From contig CALYTX010000021.1 of the NCBI GenBank assembly GCA_945487985.1, forward strand, positions 1-11,450: a DNA stretch of 11,450 bases. Direction: 5' to 3'. Under the pieces are notes generated by a model, which was given only the letters and a program-made list of their open reading frames with translations, did not search any database and was not told the origin of the DNA. The stretch comes from an uncultured Verrucomicrobiota bacterium. GTDB taxonomy: Bacteria; Verrucomicrobiota; Kiritimatiellia; RFP12; UBA1067. Shown here in pieces: positions 1-7,825 of the stretch (the stretch's first letter is position 1; each line of letters begins with the position of its first letter). The position numbers and the translations under genes are program-made.

Positions 1-84
1 CCCGGCTCGAAAGCCTTGCGTGCATCAATTCAAAAAAGTGGGATAAGGGTGCCTCCTGGACGCGGCGAATTCAAGCAAGCCACG
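1..84. other. Unassigned edge of the window downstream of murJ
   Basis: After the murJ TAG there is no hairpin followed by a T-run, so no terminator can be called. The minus strand carries AGGAGG (52-57) and a possible ATG at 25 whose frame is open to the edge, but they are 26 nt apart. On the plus strand two frames are open from the edge to stops at 106-108 and 114-116, which could be the tail of a convergent gene. The stretch is too short to decide among these. Confidence 0.4.
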
Positions 85-1677
85 CTACCGGCGGCGCCAA
101 GCGCGTAGATTCTTAAGCGAACCTGGCATAAGCGACAGGGCAATCAAACCATAAATCGACGCACCGGCGATGACCAGACCGAAAAGTGAAAGAATCGGAC
201 CAGCCCGGCGGCCGAAGCGCGCAAAGAAGTCCGCCGAAACCGGACGCATCCAGGCGAGCGCGGCGGCCATAACCGCGGCGGCGATTACAATTCGGAATAT
301 GACCGGCAGCGCGGCGGACAAACCGATTGAACCGTTTTTTCTTCGCGCGGCGACAATCAGCATCGCGCACCCGGCAAAGGCGCAGAACACCGTCGAGCCC
401 GCCAGCCCCACATGGCGCCATTCAACCGGCAGTAGCCACACTGCGAGCACGTTCAAAACGGCGTTGATGACGACCGTGGCGGTCGAGACGACCAGCGGCG
501 TTTTCATATCGTTCTGAGCCTGGAACCACGGCACCAACGACTTCTGCAGTCCGAAAAACCCCAGCCCCAACGAATAGACGGCAAGCGCACGCGAAACGCG
601 AACGGTAGCCAACGCATCAAAATCGCCGCCCTCGTAGATGACGGCGGTAATCTCGGGCGCGAGCACGAACAATCCTGCGGCGGCTGGCAGCATCAACAGC
701 ATCAACGAACCCACGCATGACGAAAGCACGCTGCGCGCGCCAGCAATATCGCGCTTTGCAAAAAAACCGGCAAAGGTAGGCAAAAGCACAGTGCCAAACG
801 CCACACCGACGATTCCCAACGGCAAATCCATCAGCCGTTCGGCGTAGCCGATTACGCCAGCCGCCCAAGGGCTGGCAATCTGGGCGAGAAACTGGTCGAG
901 CATGTAATTGATCTGGATAGCCCCGGCGCCAACGGCGGCGATGCCGACATTGCGCCACACAAGCCGCACCTTCGCATCGGCCCAGCCTGAAAAGCTCAAC
1001 CTCGGATGGACGCCGGCCTTGCCCATGCACCAAAGCATAAACACCATCTGCAATGCGCCGGCAATGAGAATTGCCATCGCCACGCGATGGATGCGCTGAT
1101 CGAGCCGCAGCCCGGGATTGAACGCGATCCATAGCAGCATGCCTATCCAGACGATATTCATCAGGCACGGCATGAAGCTTGATGCCTTGAATCGACCCAG
1201 CGCGTTAAGCACACCCATGCCGAAAGCGGCCGCGCAGATGAAAATCATGTAGGGCAAGAGCGTCTTCACGAGCCGGATGGTGAGCAGAAACCGCCGCGAA
1301 CCCTCGTCTGCGAGGTCGAGCGCATCGCGGCAGCAAACTACTATTTCGAGCCCGCCTATGCACAGCAGCACTATCGATCCGAGCATCAGCAGCGCCATCG
1401 TCATCACCGCGCGCGCGAGCCGGGCGGCCTTGACGAGCGACTCGGATTCAACTTCGCTCTTGAACACCGGCACAAACGCGGCAGTGAGCGCCCCTTCTCC
1501 AAAAAGCTTGCGCGCCATATTGGGAATGGCGAAGGCGAGTGTAAAGGCGCTTTGCTCCATGCCAGCGCCGATAAGCCGCGACTGGAACATTTCGCGAACC
1601 AGCCCCAGCACCCGCGAGAGCGCAGTAAACGCCCCGACGGTGAATACATGCGAGATTATTCCTTTGCCACCGGCCAT
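85..1677 (-). CDS. murJ: Lipid II flippase MurJ (MviN)
   Basis: MurJ, of the MOP exporter superfamily, moves lipid II from the inner to the outer face of the cytoplasmic membrane for use by RodA and class A PBPs. The 530-residue length and 13-14 hydrophobic segments fit the family. Conserved parts include SRVLGLVRE (21-29), IPNMARKLFGEGALTAAFVPVF (51-72 overall), YAERLMDLPLGIVGVAFGT (278-296), and QAQNDMKTP (386-394). R22, R28, R56 and R281 align with E. coli R18, R24, R52 and R270, which are important for transport. The residue aligning with E. coli D39 is S43. The start is ATG at 1677, one base after the lpxK stop. The open frame runs 152 codons further upstream, but that part is a shadow of lpxK and has no MurJ similarity. 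No clear ribosome-binding site precedes it, suggesting coupling to lpxK. The protein ends in a short basic tail. Confidence 0.96.
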   Translation of the reverse strand: MAGGKGIISHVFTVGAFTALSRVLGLVREMFQSRLIGAGMEQSAFTLAFAIPNMARKLFGEGALTAAFVPVFKSEVESESLVKAARLARAVMTMALLMLGSIVLLCIGGLEIVVCCRDALDLADEGSRRFLLTIRLVKTLLPYMIFICAAAFGMGVLNALGRFKASSFMPCLMNIVWIGMLLWIAFNPGLRLDQRIHRVAMAILIAGALQMVFMLWCMGKAGVHPRLSFSGWADAKVRLVWRNVGIAAVGAGAIQINYMLDQFLAQIASPWAAGVIGYAERLMDLPLGIVGVAFGTVLLPTFAGFFAKRDIAGARSVLSSCVGSLMLLMLPAAAGLFVLAPEITAVIYEGGDFDALATVRVSRALAVYSLGLGFFGLQKSLVPWFQAQNDMKTPLVVSTATVVINAVLNVLAVWLLPVEWRHVGLAGSTVFCAFAGCAMLIVAARRKNGSIGLSAALPVIFRIVIAAAVMAAALAWMRPVSADFFARFGRRAGPILSLFGLVIAGASIYGLIALSLMPGSLKNLRAWRRR

Positions 1678-1678
1678 A

Positions 1679-2848
1679 TCAAGAACGGAAACAGATGCGG
1701 TTGATGATTTCGCGGAAGCTTTCGCCGCCCTTGAGAATCTCGATGGCAATCCGCAAGTAGAGGCAGCGCACGGGGGAAGTCTCAAGCCGTGGGAAGCGTA
1801 CGGCATCCTTCTCAGTGGTGACAAGCGCGTCCGCCCCCATATCGGCCGTACGATTGAGCGCGTAGAGGATTTCCGAAGAATCGTAGCGGTGGTGATCAGC
1901 GTAGCGCTCGCACCAGACGACCTTGGCTCCAAGATGGCGCAGAGAATTCTCAAACCCCTTCGGCGAAGCGATACCCGAGAGCGTGCATACCGTCTTTCCC
2001 TCAAGCCAGGAGAGCGGAAATTCCTCGCGGCTCCAGACATCTTTGAGCGACTTGGGCTGGTGGGTGCACTCGACAATCTCGGCAGTGCGGTTGTATTTGC
2101 GAATCTCTTCGACCACCCGCCCCGTATCCCCACGGCATTTAGTCAGGAAGATGATATCGGCGCGCTTGAGATGGCGCACGGGCTCGCGCAGGATGCCGCG
2201 CGGCAGCAGATTGCCGTTGCCGAAAGGATTGGTTGAATCGACGAGCACAACTTCGATTGAATGCTTGAGTTTCTGGTACTGGAAACCATCGTCGAGAATA
2301 ATCGTATCGCACCCGAGGCGCTTGATCGCGTAGCGTCCAGCCTTGACGCGGTCGCGGTCGACAACAACGGCGACGCCGGGCAGATTGGCGGCGAGCATGT
2401 AAGGCTCGTCGCCACCCATGGCCGAATCGAGCAGCACGCGTTTGCCGTCGGAAACGACCAGCGGAGGACTAATAACCTGGGTGAACATACGATGCCACCA
2501 CGGCGCCTCTTTGCGCCGATAGCCTCGCGAAAGGATGGCGACCTTGCGTCCTTCGGCGGCCAGCGTGCGCGCGAAAATCTCGGTCACTGGGGTTTTGCCA
2601 GTCCCCCCGGCAGTGACATTGCCGATGGAAATAACCTGGATGCCCAGCGGATGGCGACGCATCAGCCCGGCGCGATAGAGAAAATAGCGCAAAGCCACGA
2701 TGGCGGCGAAGATGCAGCTTATTCCCTTCAGCACCGCCAGCAACAGCCCGATTCCCCAGGAATGTCCCTGGTCAGCTCCTTTTTCCTGGATCAGCTTGAC
2801 GAGTTGGTTCTCGATCCGCTCGATGCCGCTCTGACGGGCCTTGCGCAT
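1679..2848 (-). CDS. lpxK: Tetraacyldisaccharide 4'-kinase LpxK
   Basis: LpxK phosphorylates the 4' position of the lipid A disaccharide precursor to give lipid IVA, at the cytoplasmic face of the inner membrane. The 389-residue protein has a hydrophobic N-terminal helix (about 32-58) and a Walker A loop, GNVTAGGTGKTP (76-87). It also has SRGYRRK (107-113), GGDEP (145-149), LDDGFQ (185-190) with the paired aspartates, LLPRGILREP (214-223), and ADHHRYDSSEI (317-327). These match LpxK motif by motif. The segment before the P-loop is about 25 residues longer than I recall for the E. coli enzyme; this looks like a natural extension rather than a wrong start, since the ATG at 2848 shares its A with the lptD stop (TGATG). 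No strong ribosome-binding site is visible, so re-initiation from lptD is likely. The stop is one base from the murJ start. Very confident. Confidence 0.97.
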   Translation of the reverse strand: MRKARQSGIERIENQLVKLIQEKGADQGHSWGIGLLLAVLKGISCIFAAIVALRYFLYRAGLMRRHPLGIQVISIGNVTAGGTGKTPVTEIFARTLAAEGRKVAILSRGYRRKEAPWWHRMFTQVISPPLVVSDGKRVLLDSAMGGDEPYMLAANLPGVAVVVDRDRVKAGRYAIKRLGCDTIILDDGFQYQKLKHSIEVVLVDSTNPFGNGNLLPRGILREPVRHLKRADIIFLTKCRGDTGRVVEEIRKYNRTAEIVECTHQPKSLKDVWSREEFPLSWLEGKTVCTLSGIASPKGFENSLRHLGAKVVWCERYADHHRYDSSEILYALNRTADMGADALVTTEKDAVRFPRLETSPVRCLYLRIAIEILKGGESFREIINRICFRS

Positions 2849-5082
2849 CAGAAGGCCGATCCGCTTCCAGGACCCAGAGCGCGCAAATACACATACACGC
2901 CGAAGCGCCAGTCGTCATCGGCTCTGGAACCGTCGATGCGGCTGTAGTCGTTTTCGTAGGAAAGCGAGAAACGCAATCCGAGGCAGTCGGTACGGATGTC
3001 GAACCAGCTACCCACCTCATCCACCTCGCCCTCGCGGCAGTCCCAACGCACGAACGGCCCCCACGCAAGCGCGTCGCAGAACTCGTGCTCGACACCTATC
3101 TCGAAAAAGCCGAACTTCGCCCAATTGAAATCTTCGTTGCGTACCACCGCGGGATTGTGCGGGGCGGAAGAGAAATCCCAGGCGCGATGGTCGCGACTGG
3201 CATATGTCACATAATAAGAAAGATTCTTCTCCACCTGCTGGCGCCAGGCAATATCGGCATATGCGAGCGCATCATCCTGACAATCATATTCTATGCGGGC
3301 CGAAAGCGACGCATCCTCGTCAACGAACCAGCGCGCCCGCATGCCGGGGACGACAGTGCCGGCGCGACGTCCGTAGTTCGGATCCGCTGGGTCGCTCGCC
3401 AGACGGTGGTAGCGGCCGCCGCCGGTCCAGGATGTGTCGTTGAACTGCACCGACGCGTAAAGATCGAGATCGAGCATCGTCCTCGTTGAGCCGTCATCTG
3501 CGCTCTTCTTGAACACATTGCGCAGACCAGGAGTTATCCCGTACCAGGAATAGGGCAGATTGCGGCTGCGCCCGGCGAACTGGTCGAGCCAATCACGCGA
3601 GGCGTCGACGGAATCGAACACATACGGCCGGTTGCCGTCGGCGAGTCCTTCGTAATGCGCCTCCTGTGCAAGCACATCAAGATACGGCTCGAGCGTGTGC
3701 AACCACGAATCGCCCAGCCGTCCCGTGCCGCGGGCGCTGAAAGTGGTGCCGAACTCGAAGATGGTTCTGCCGGCGTCGCCAGCTTCAAGCGCGCGGCCGT
3801 AGCCGTCTACATTGTCGTAGCCAGTTTCGCTCCAGTAGGTAGCTCTGAAACCAATACGAGGAACGACAGAAACCACATCGGCGCAACGCAACGGCGCGGC
3901 AAGACGATGGTAGGTGTCGGCGCGGAAGGCCTGGAAGTCGGCCCATTCGCCGGGATCATAGCGGTACACGGTGTCGGTCTGCGAATCGCCGCGCTTGGCG
4001 TAATTGCGGTTGAGATAGCCGATGCGGGTTGCGGATTCGTAATTGACCGGCAACGCAAATACGGGCTGTGGAGCCACATCGAAATAGAACTCCGGCAACC
4101 GCGAAGTGCCGCCGTAGAAGTCATTCAGCGGACCCGAAACGCTCACCCCTGCGCCGAAGGAGTTCTCGGCGCGCTCCCACGCTAACTCGTTGCCGTACTG
4201 GTCGACGAAGCGGTTGGACGATCCGAAAAGCCCCTCGCGCAGGAAATCACGCTGGAAGTACGAGTCGCTATAGTACGCGCCTTGCAGCCGCACGACATCG
4301 CGTTCACCCTGCCAGCGGTGTTCGAGCATCAAGCCATAGCGCTCGTCGGGCACCTCGCTGCCCCAGTTGCTGTAACGCCAATTGCGTCCGGTCGACCAAT
4401 GTTTGTCGTAAGTATCAGCATTTTGATCCCAGGCGTAATAAACCTTGAACAACCCTTTGCCGATGTCGCCAAGCTGCCAGTGCAAGCTCTGTCCGACGGC
4501 AATACCGTTCTTGCTGCGCAAATCAAGGCGCGAGGCACCGTAGAGGCCAACCTCCCCAGGGGCGAAACTACCGTAGATGCCATAGACGAACTTGGATAAC
4601 AGGTAGGCGCCCCATCGGCTGGTGTAGCCAGGCGTCACCCGCCAGCCGTAATTGGTGTCGAGCGGCTGATACCAGTAAGGAAACCACATCACAGGAATCC
4701 CGAAGGCGTAAAGCGTCATATCCGTCGCCTCCACGTATCCATGCTCCTTGTAGACGACATTGCCCGAGGCCTGCCAGTGCAGCGCGTGCGCATCGTTCGT
4801 GCAGGTGGTGATTGCCGTGGGGCCGGCAAAGCGATACTCATCGCCGTCCTTCTCTACCAACTCCGCCAGCAGGCTCACGGGGGCGGGCCGCGCGCCGGAC
4901 TTGTCGGCGCGTCCGATAGGCGAGGTAACCGCGCGCACATGACCTGTGGCTACGAGCGTACCGGTTTTATTATCGGCTGCCATGCGGTCGGCGGTGACCG
5001 TCAACGTACCACCGTCGGAACCAGCGGCGAGAGTGACCGATGCGGCGCAAACGGCCGTTGCGGCGAGGAATAGTTTCATCAT
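2848..5082 (-). CDS. lptD: LptD-type LPS-assembly outer-membrane protein
   Basis: LptD, with the lipoprotein LptE, forms the outer-membrane translocon that places LPS in the outer leaflet. The 744-residue product has a signal peptide (about 1-20, cleavage probably after LAA), a short LptA/OstA-like strand pair (LTVTADRMAADNKTGTLVA, 27-45), and the family junction TTCTND...LHWQASG...GIPVMWFPYWYQP at about 92-140. The rest is a long beta barrel rich in aromatic and charged residues, ending in Phe as outer-membrane barrels often do. The N-terminal jellyroll is much shorter than in E. coli. C94 and C700 are placed like one of the E. coli inter-domain disulfides; the consecutive Cys pair and the extreme N-terminal Cys are absent. 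ATG at 5082 overlaps the rng stop; a second ATG follows directly at 5079. The next gene, lpxK, supports an LPS role. Barrel sequence conservation is low, so the family call rests on the N-terminal motifs and context. Confidence 0.88.
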   Translation of the reverse strand: MMKLFLAATAVCAASVTLAAGSDGGTLTVTADRMAADNKTGTLVATGHVRAVTSPIGRADKSGARPAPVSLLAELVEKDGDEYRFAGPTAITTCTNDAHALHWQASGNVVYKEHGYVEATDMTLYAFGIPVMWFPYWYQPLDTNYGWRVTPGYTSRWGAYLLSKFVYGIYGSFAPGEVGLYGASRLDLRSKNGIAVGQSLHWQLGDIGKGLFKVYYAWDQNADTYDKHWSTGRNWRYSNWGSEVPDERYGLMLEHRWQGERDVVRLQGAYYSDSYFQRDFLREGLFGSSNRFVDQYGNELAWERAENSFGAGVSVSGPLNDFYGGTSRLPEFYFDVAPQPVFALPVNYESATRIGYLNRNYAKRGDSQTDTVYRYDPGEWADFQAFRADTYHRLAAPLRCADVVSVVPRIGFRATYWSETGYDNVDGYGRALEAGDAGRTIFEFGTTFSARGTGRLGDSWLHTLEPYLDVLAQEAHYEGLADGNRPYVFDSVDASRDWLDQFAGRSRNLPYSWYGITPGLRNVFKKSADDGSTRTMLDLDLYASVQFNDTSWTGGGRYHRLASDPADPNYGRRAGTVVPGMRARWFVDEDASLSARIEYDCQDDALAYADIAWRQQVEKNLSYYVTYASRDHRAWDFSSAPHNPAVVRNEDFNWAKFGFFEIGVEHEFCDALAWGPFVRWDCREGEVDEVGSWFDIRTDCLGLRFSLSYENDYSRIDGSRADDDWRFGVYVYLRALGPGSGSAF

Positions 5083-6665
5083 GATTGAGAGTATAGCACT
5101 TGGGCGGTGGCCGCGTCCAGTATCTGGAACGATTCGGGGTGGCGGTGAAGCTCGGAAACGAACGTTAGGCGGGTTTCGTACTCACGCTGCAGATCGCCGA
5201 GAATATTCGCGTCTTCCGTGCGTAGACGCTGCATTACTTGCGGGGCGATGATAATCTTCGGCTCAAACGGATGCTTCGTTGCGGCGGCTTTCTTCAGCAG
5301 CGACACCAGTCGGCGCTGAATCTCGACGGAAATGGCCATCGGCGATTTGACGACGCCGTGACCCTGGCAATACGGGCAGCTTGATGTGAGGCGTGAGAGA
5401 ATCGACTGATCCTGCCGCTGACGCGACATTTCCAGCAGTCCAAGCTCCGATATCTGTAGCACATTGGTGCGCGCGCGATCGCGCTTGAGCGCATTCTTGA
5501 GCGCCTTGCAGACCTGATTCTGGTGCTTGCGCGACTTCATATCGATAAGATCGAGCACAACCAGTCCGCCAATATTGCGCAAACGCAGCTGGCGGGCAAC
5601 TTCCTCGACCGCCTCGAGATTGACTTCGAGAATAGCCTCTTCCTGCGAACCATTACCCTTGTAATGGCCGGTGTTCACATCGACTGCAATCAAGGCTTCG
5701 GTTTCGTCAATGACCAAATACCCGCCAGATTTGAGCGGAACTTGCCGGGCAAAGGCCTCGGAAAGCTGACGCTCTATCCCATAATGTCCGAAAATGCACG
5801 AATCGCCGTCGTAGCGGCGAATCTTGCCGCGGGCGCGCCGCGAAATGCGCGCGGTCACCTCGCGCATTTCGTTGAAGCTCTTTTCATCGTCGATGATAAT
5901 CGCATCAACATCCTCCGTGAGCCAGTCGCGAACCACGCGTTCGCAGAGTCCCGGCTCCTGGAAAATGCAGCACGGCGTGCGCAGCCGACGGGTATTCACC
6001 TGCATCTCGTTCCAGACGGAAAGCAGGTTGCGAAGATCGCGAGCGAACGCGCGCGCGCTCGCCCCGGCGCCGACAGTGCGCACCACCAACCCTACATTAT
6101 CGGGCAGCGGCAGCTTGTCGAGAATCTGCTTGAGGCGCTGCCTTTCCTTGGCGTCGCCAATCTTCTTCGAGACGCCGCGCACGCGCGTGCCGGGCATCAT
6201 CACCAGGTAGCGCCCAGGAATAGACAGATTAGCGGTCACGCGCGGACCTTTTGTGGAGATAGGCCCTTTTGTGACCTGCACAACGATTTCCGACCCCGGC
6301 GGAAAGCGCTTGGCGATCTCCGCGTCGGAAAGGCGGCTGGTCTTGCGTCCCTGCTTGCCGCTCTTGCCACGCGGGGCGTCGTCATCGTCGAGGAGCGCGT
6401 CAGCGTCAGGGGTCATGTCCCAGTAGTGAAGGAAGGCATTTTTCGGCAAACCAATATCCACGAACGCGGCCTGCAAGTCATTTTCGAGATTCTGGACGCG
6501 ACCCTTGAAGATGCTGCCCACGAGCCGCTCCTCTTCGGGATGCTCGACCATGTATTCCTCGAGGCGGCCGTTTTCCAGCACCGCTACGCGCGTTTCCAGC
6601 CTTTCGACATTGACAACTATCTCGCGCTTCAGTTTCGAGCGCTTAAACCATCCGAACAGATTCAT
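5079..6665 (-). CDS. rng: Ribonuclease G, Rne/Rng family endoribonuclease
   Basis: RNase E/G enzymes cut single-stranded AU-rich RNA and act in mRNA decay and in rRNA and tRNA processing. The 528-residue protein has the RNase G layout: an S1 RNA-binding domain (about 45-150), a 5'-monophosphate sensor/RNase H-like part, and a DNase I-like catalytic part. D329 (in IAVDVNTG) and D372 (in VLDLIDM) match the metal-binding aspartates of E. coli RNase E (D303 and D346). C430-P-Y-C433 (in SCPYCQGHG) is the zinc-link that joins protomers in this family. There is no long C-terminal degradosome scaffold, hence RNase G-like rather than RNase E. Two additions stand out: a basic, amphipathic leader (MNLFGWFKRSKLKR) before the conserved start, and a charged insert in the S1 domain (about 88-117). 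The gene overlaps rodA and lptD by 4 nt each. rng next to mreBCD is a familiar arrangement. Confidence 0.95.
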   Translation of the reverse strand: MNLFGWFKRSKLKREIVVNVERLETRVAVLENGRLEEYMVEHPEEERLVGSIFKGRVQNLENDLQAAFVDIGLPKNAFLHYWDMTPDADALLDDDDAPRGKSGKQGRKTSRLSDAEIAKRFPPGSEIVVQVTKGPISTKGPRVTANLSIPGRYLVMMPGTRVRGVSKKIGDAKERQRLKQILDKLPLPDNVGLVVRTVGAGASARAFARDLRNLLSVWNEMQVNTRRLRTPCCIFQEPGLCERVVRDWLTEDVDAIIIDDEKSFNEMREVTARISRRARGKIRRYDGDSCIFGHYGIERQLSEAFARQVPLKSGGYLVIDETEALIAVDVNTGHYKGNGSQEEAILEVNLEAVEEVARQLRLRNIGGLVVLDLIDMKSRKHQNQVCKALKNALKRDRARTNVLQISELGLLEMSRQRQDQSILSRLTSSCPYCQGHGVVKSPMAISVEIQRRLVSLLKKAAATKHPFEPKIIIAPQVMQRLRTEDANILGDLQREYETRLTFVSELHRHPESFQILDAATAQVLYSQS

Positions 6666-7825
6666 GTAATCTCCTCTCTGTGAATTGATATACTTTGTAC
6701 GATACCTAAAGCGGACATCATGGTGATGAGAAATGTTCTCCCCAGCGATATAAAGGGCAAAGGCAAGCCGGTAATAGGCACCAGACCGATCGACATGGCG
6801 ATATTGACATAGACATGCGCGAAAACGAGCGTGGCCGCGCCGATGGCGAACAGCCGTCCGCGGAAGTCCGCCGCGACGTAGGCTGCGTGCACGCACGAAA
6901 GCGCCAGCACCCCGAAGAGCGCCAGCAGCAGCAGCGAACCCATGTAGCCTTGCTCCTCGGCCCAGACGCAGAAAATAAAATCGTTCATCGAAACCGCCGG
7001 CGGCAGGTATTTGAGCTGGTTGGTCTCGGCCTTGCCGTAACCCTTGCCCCAAAGTCCGCCCGAACCGATTGCCATGCGCGCCTGCCGGAGATTGTAGCCG
7101 GAAGCCATCTGGTCGGATTCTGGAAAGAGAAATGTCTTCACCCGCTTTACCTGGTGAGGCTTGAGCGGCACGTACTCAAGAATCCGCTCGCGCCGTGCGT
7201 CGTCGACACCGGGCTTTTCGGCTTCGTAGACCGCCGTCAGCACCGCCGTAGCCGCAAGCATTCCCACCGCAAGCAGAACCACCAGTCCCTTGCGCCATAC
7301 GCCGGCGGCAAGGAGCACGGCAACGACCGCAGGCGCCAGCGCCAACGCCGTTCCCAGATCGGGCTCGAGCACAATCAGCAATGCCGGCAACCCTGCGGCA
7401 GCAGCGGCGAAAAGGAATCCTCTGAACCTAAAACGCCCCGGGAATAGTTCCTCGCGCCGGCCGAACACTTCGGCGAGAAAAACTAACACGCAGGGCTTGG
7501 CGATCTCGCTGGGCTGGAAGAACCACAGCCAGCGCGTACCGCCCATCATGGATTTACCAACCAGCAGCACCAGAACAAGCAGCACGAGCGAGAATGCGTA
7601 TACCGGCAGCGCAAACCAGGAAAAGTAATTGCGGTAGTCACTGAATGCGAGAGTCAGGTAGACCGCCAGCCCGAACAACGAGGTCTGAAGCGTAGAAAGC
7701 CACATGTCGTGGAATACAGCCGAGCGCACCGCGCCTGCCGAGCGGATCGTCAGCGCACCGATAGCTATCAACGCCAACATTGAAGCAAACAGCGGCCAGT
7801 TGAAATTGCCAAGCAACTTCTTCAT
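6662..7825 (-). CDS. rodA: SEDS peptidoglycan glycosyltransferase RodA
   Basis: RodA is the SEDS-family polymerase that links lipid II into glycan strands on the outer face of the inner membrane, partnered with PBP2. The 387-residue product has about ten membrane segments. SEDS landmarks are present: GGTRWLWFFQPSEIAK (95-110), LEPDLGTA (153-160), the large periplasmic loop with SGYNLRQARMAIGSGGLWGKGYGK (242-265 overall), and NDFIF (281-285). D282 in NDFIF corresponds to the catalytically essential aspartate of the usual TDFIF motif. One oddity is near the end: LPLPFISLGRTF (354-365) replaces the common LPFISYGGS. ATG at 7825 is supported by a strong ribosome-binding site. The 4-nt overlaps at both ends suggest coupled translation with mrdA and rng. 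The last 17 codons are noticeably AT-rich. The position next to mrdA argues for RodA rather than FtsW. Confidence 0.96.
   Translation of the reverse strand: MKKLLGNFNWPLFASMLALIAIGALTIRSAGAVRSAVFHDMWLSTLQTSLFGLAVYLTLAFSDYRNYFSWFALPVYAFSLVLLVLVLLVGKSMMGGTRWLWFFQPSEIAKPCVLVFLAEVFGRREELFPGRFRFRGFLFAAAAAGLPALLIVLEPDLGTALALAPAVVAVLLAAGVWRKGLVVLLAVGMLAATAVLTAVYEAEKPGVDDARRERILEYVPLKPHQVKRVKTFLFPESDQMASGYNLRQARMAIGSGGLWGKGYGKAETNQLKYLPPAVSMNDFIFCVWAEEQGYMGSLLLLALFGVLALSCVHAAYVAADFRGRLFAIGAATLVFAHVYVNIAMSIGLVPITGLPLPFISLGRTFLITMMSALGIVQSISIHREEIT
6671..6676 (-). promoter_or_regulatory. Ribosome-binding site of rng
   Basis: GAGGAG on the minus strand, inside the last codons of rodA, lies 5 nt before the rng ATG at 6665. 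This decides the start: an open frame continues far upstream, but it only shadows rodA. Confidence 0.75.

Noticed and set aside
1..57. AGGAGG (52-57) and ATG (25) on the minus strand as the start of another operon gene
   Set aside because: The 26-nt spacing is too long and only eight codons remain before the edge. Competing plus-strand open frames are equally plausible.
1678..2133. 152-codon upstream extension of the murJ frame
   Set aside because: The translation is Arg/Ser-rich and overlaps lpxK; MurJ similarity begins only at the ATG at 1677.
1277..2236. 319-codon open frame on the plus strand
   Set aside because: It runs across the murJ-lpxK junction on the opposite strand, is Ser/Arg/Ala-rich, and has no family motif. 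Both minus-strand genes are certain.
2261..2947. 228-codon open frame on the plus strand
   Set aside because: Antisense to lpxK and the end of lptD; low-complexity translation and no supporting motif.
5523..6683. 386-codon open frame on the plus strand
   Set aside because: It lies antisense to rng, shows no recognisable motif, and is explained by codon bias of the GC-rich minus-strand gene.
6666..7052. 129-codon upstream extension of the rng frame
   Set aside because: It shadows rodA and is Arg/Gly-rich; a strong ribosome-binding site fixes the rng start at 6665.
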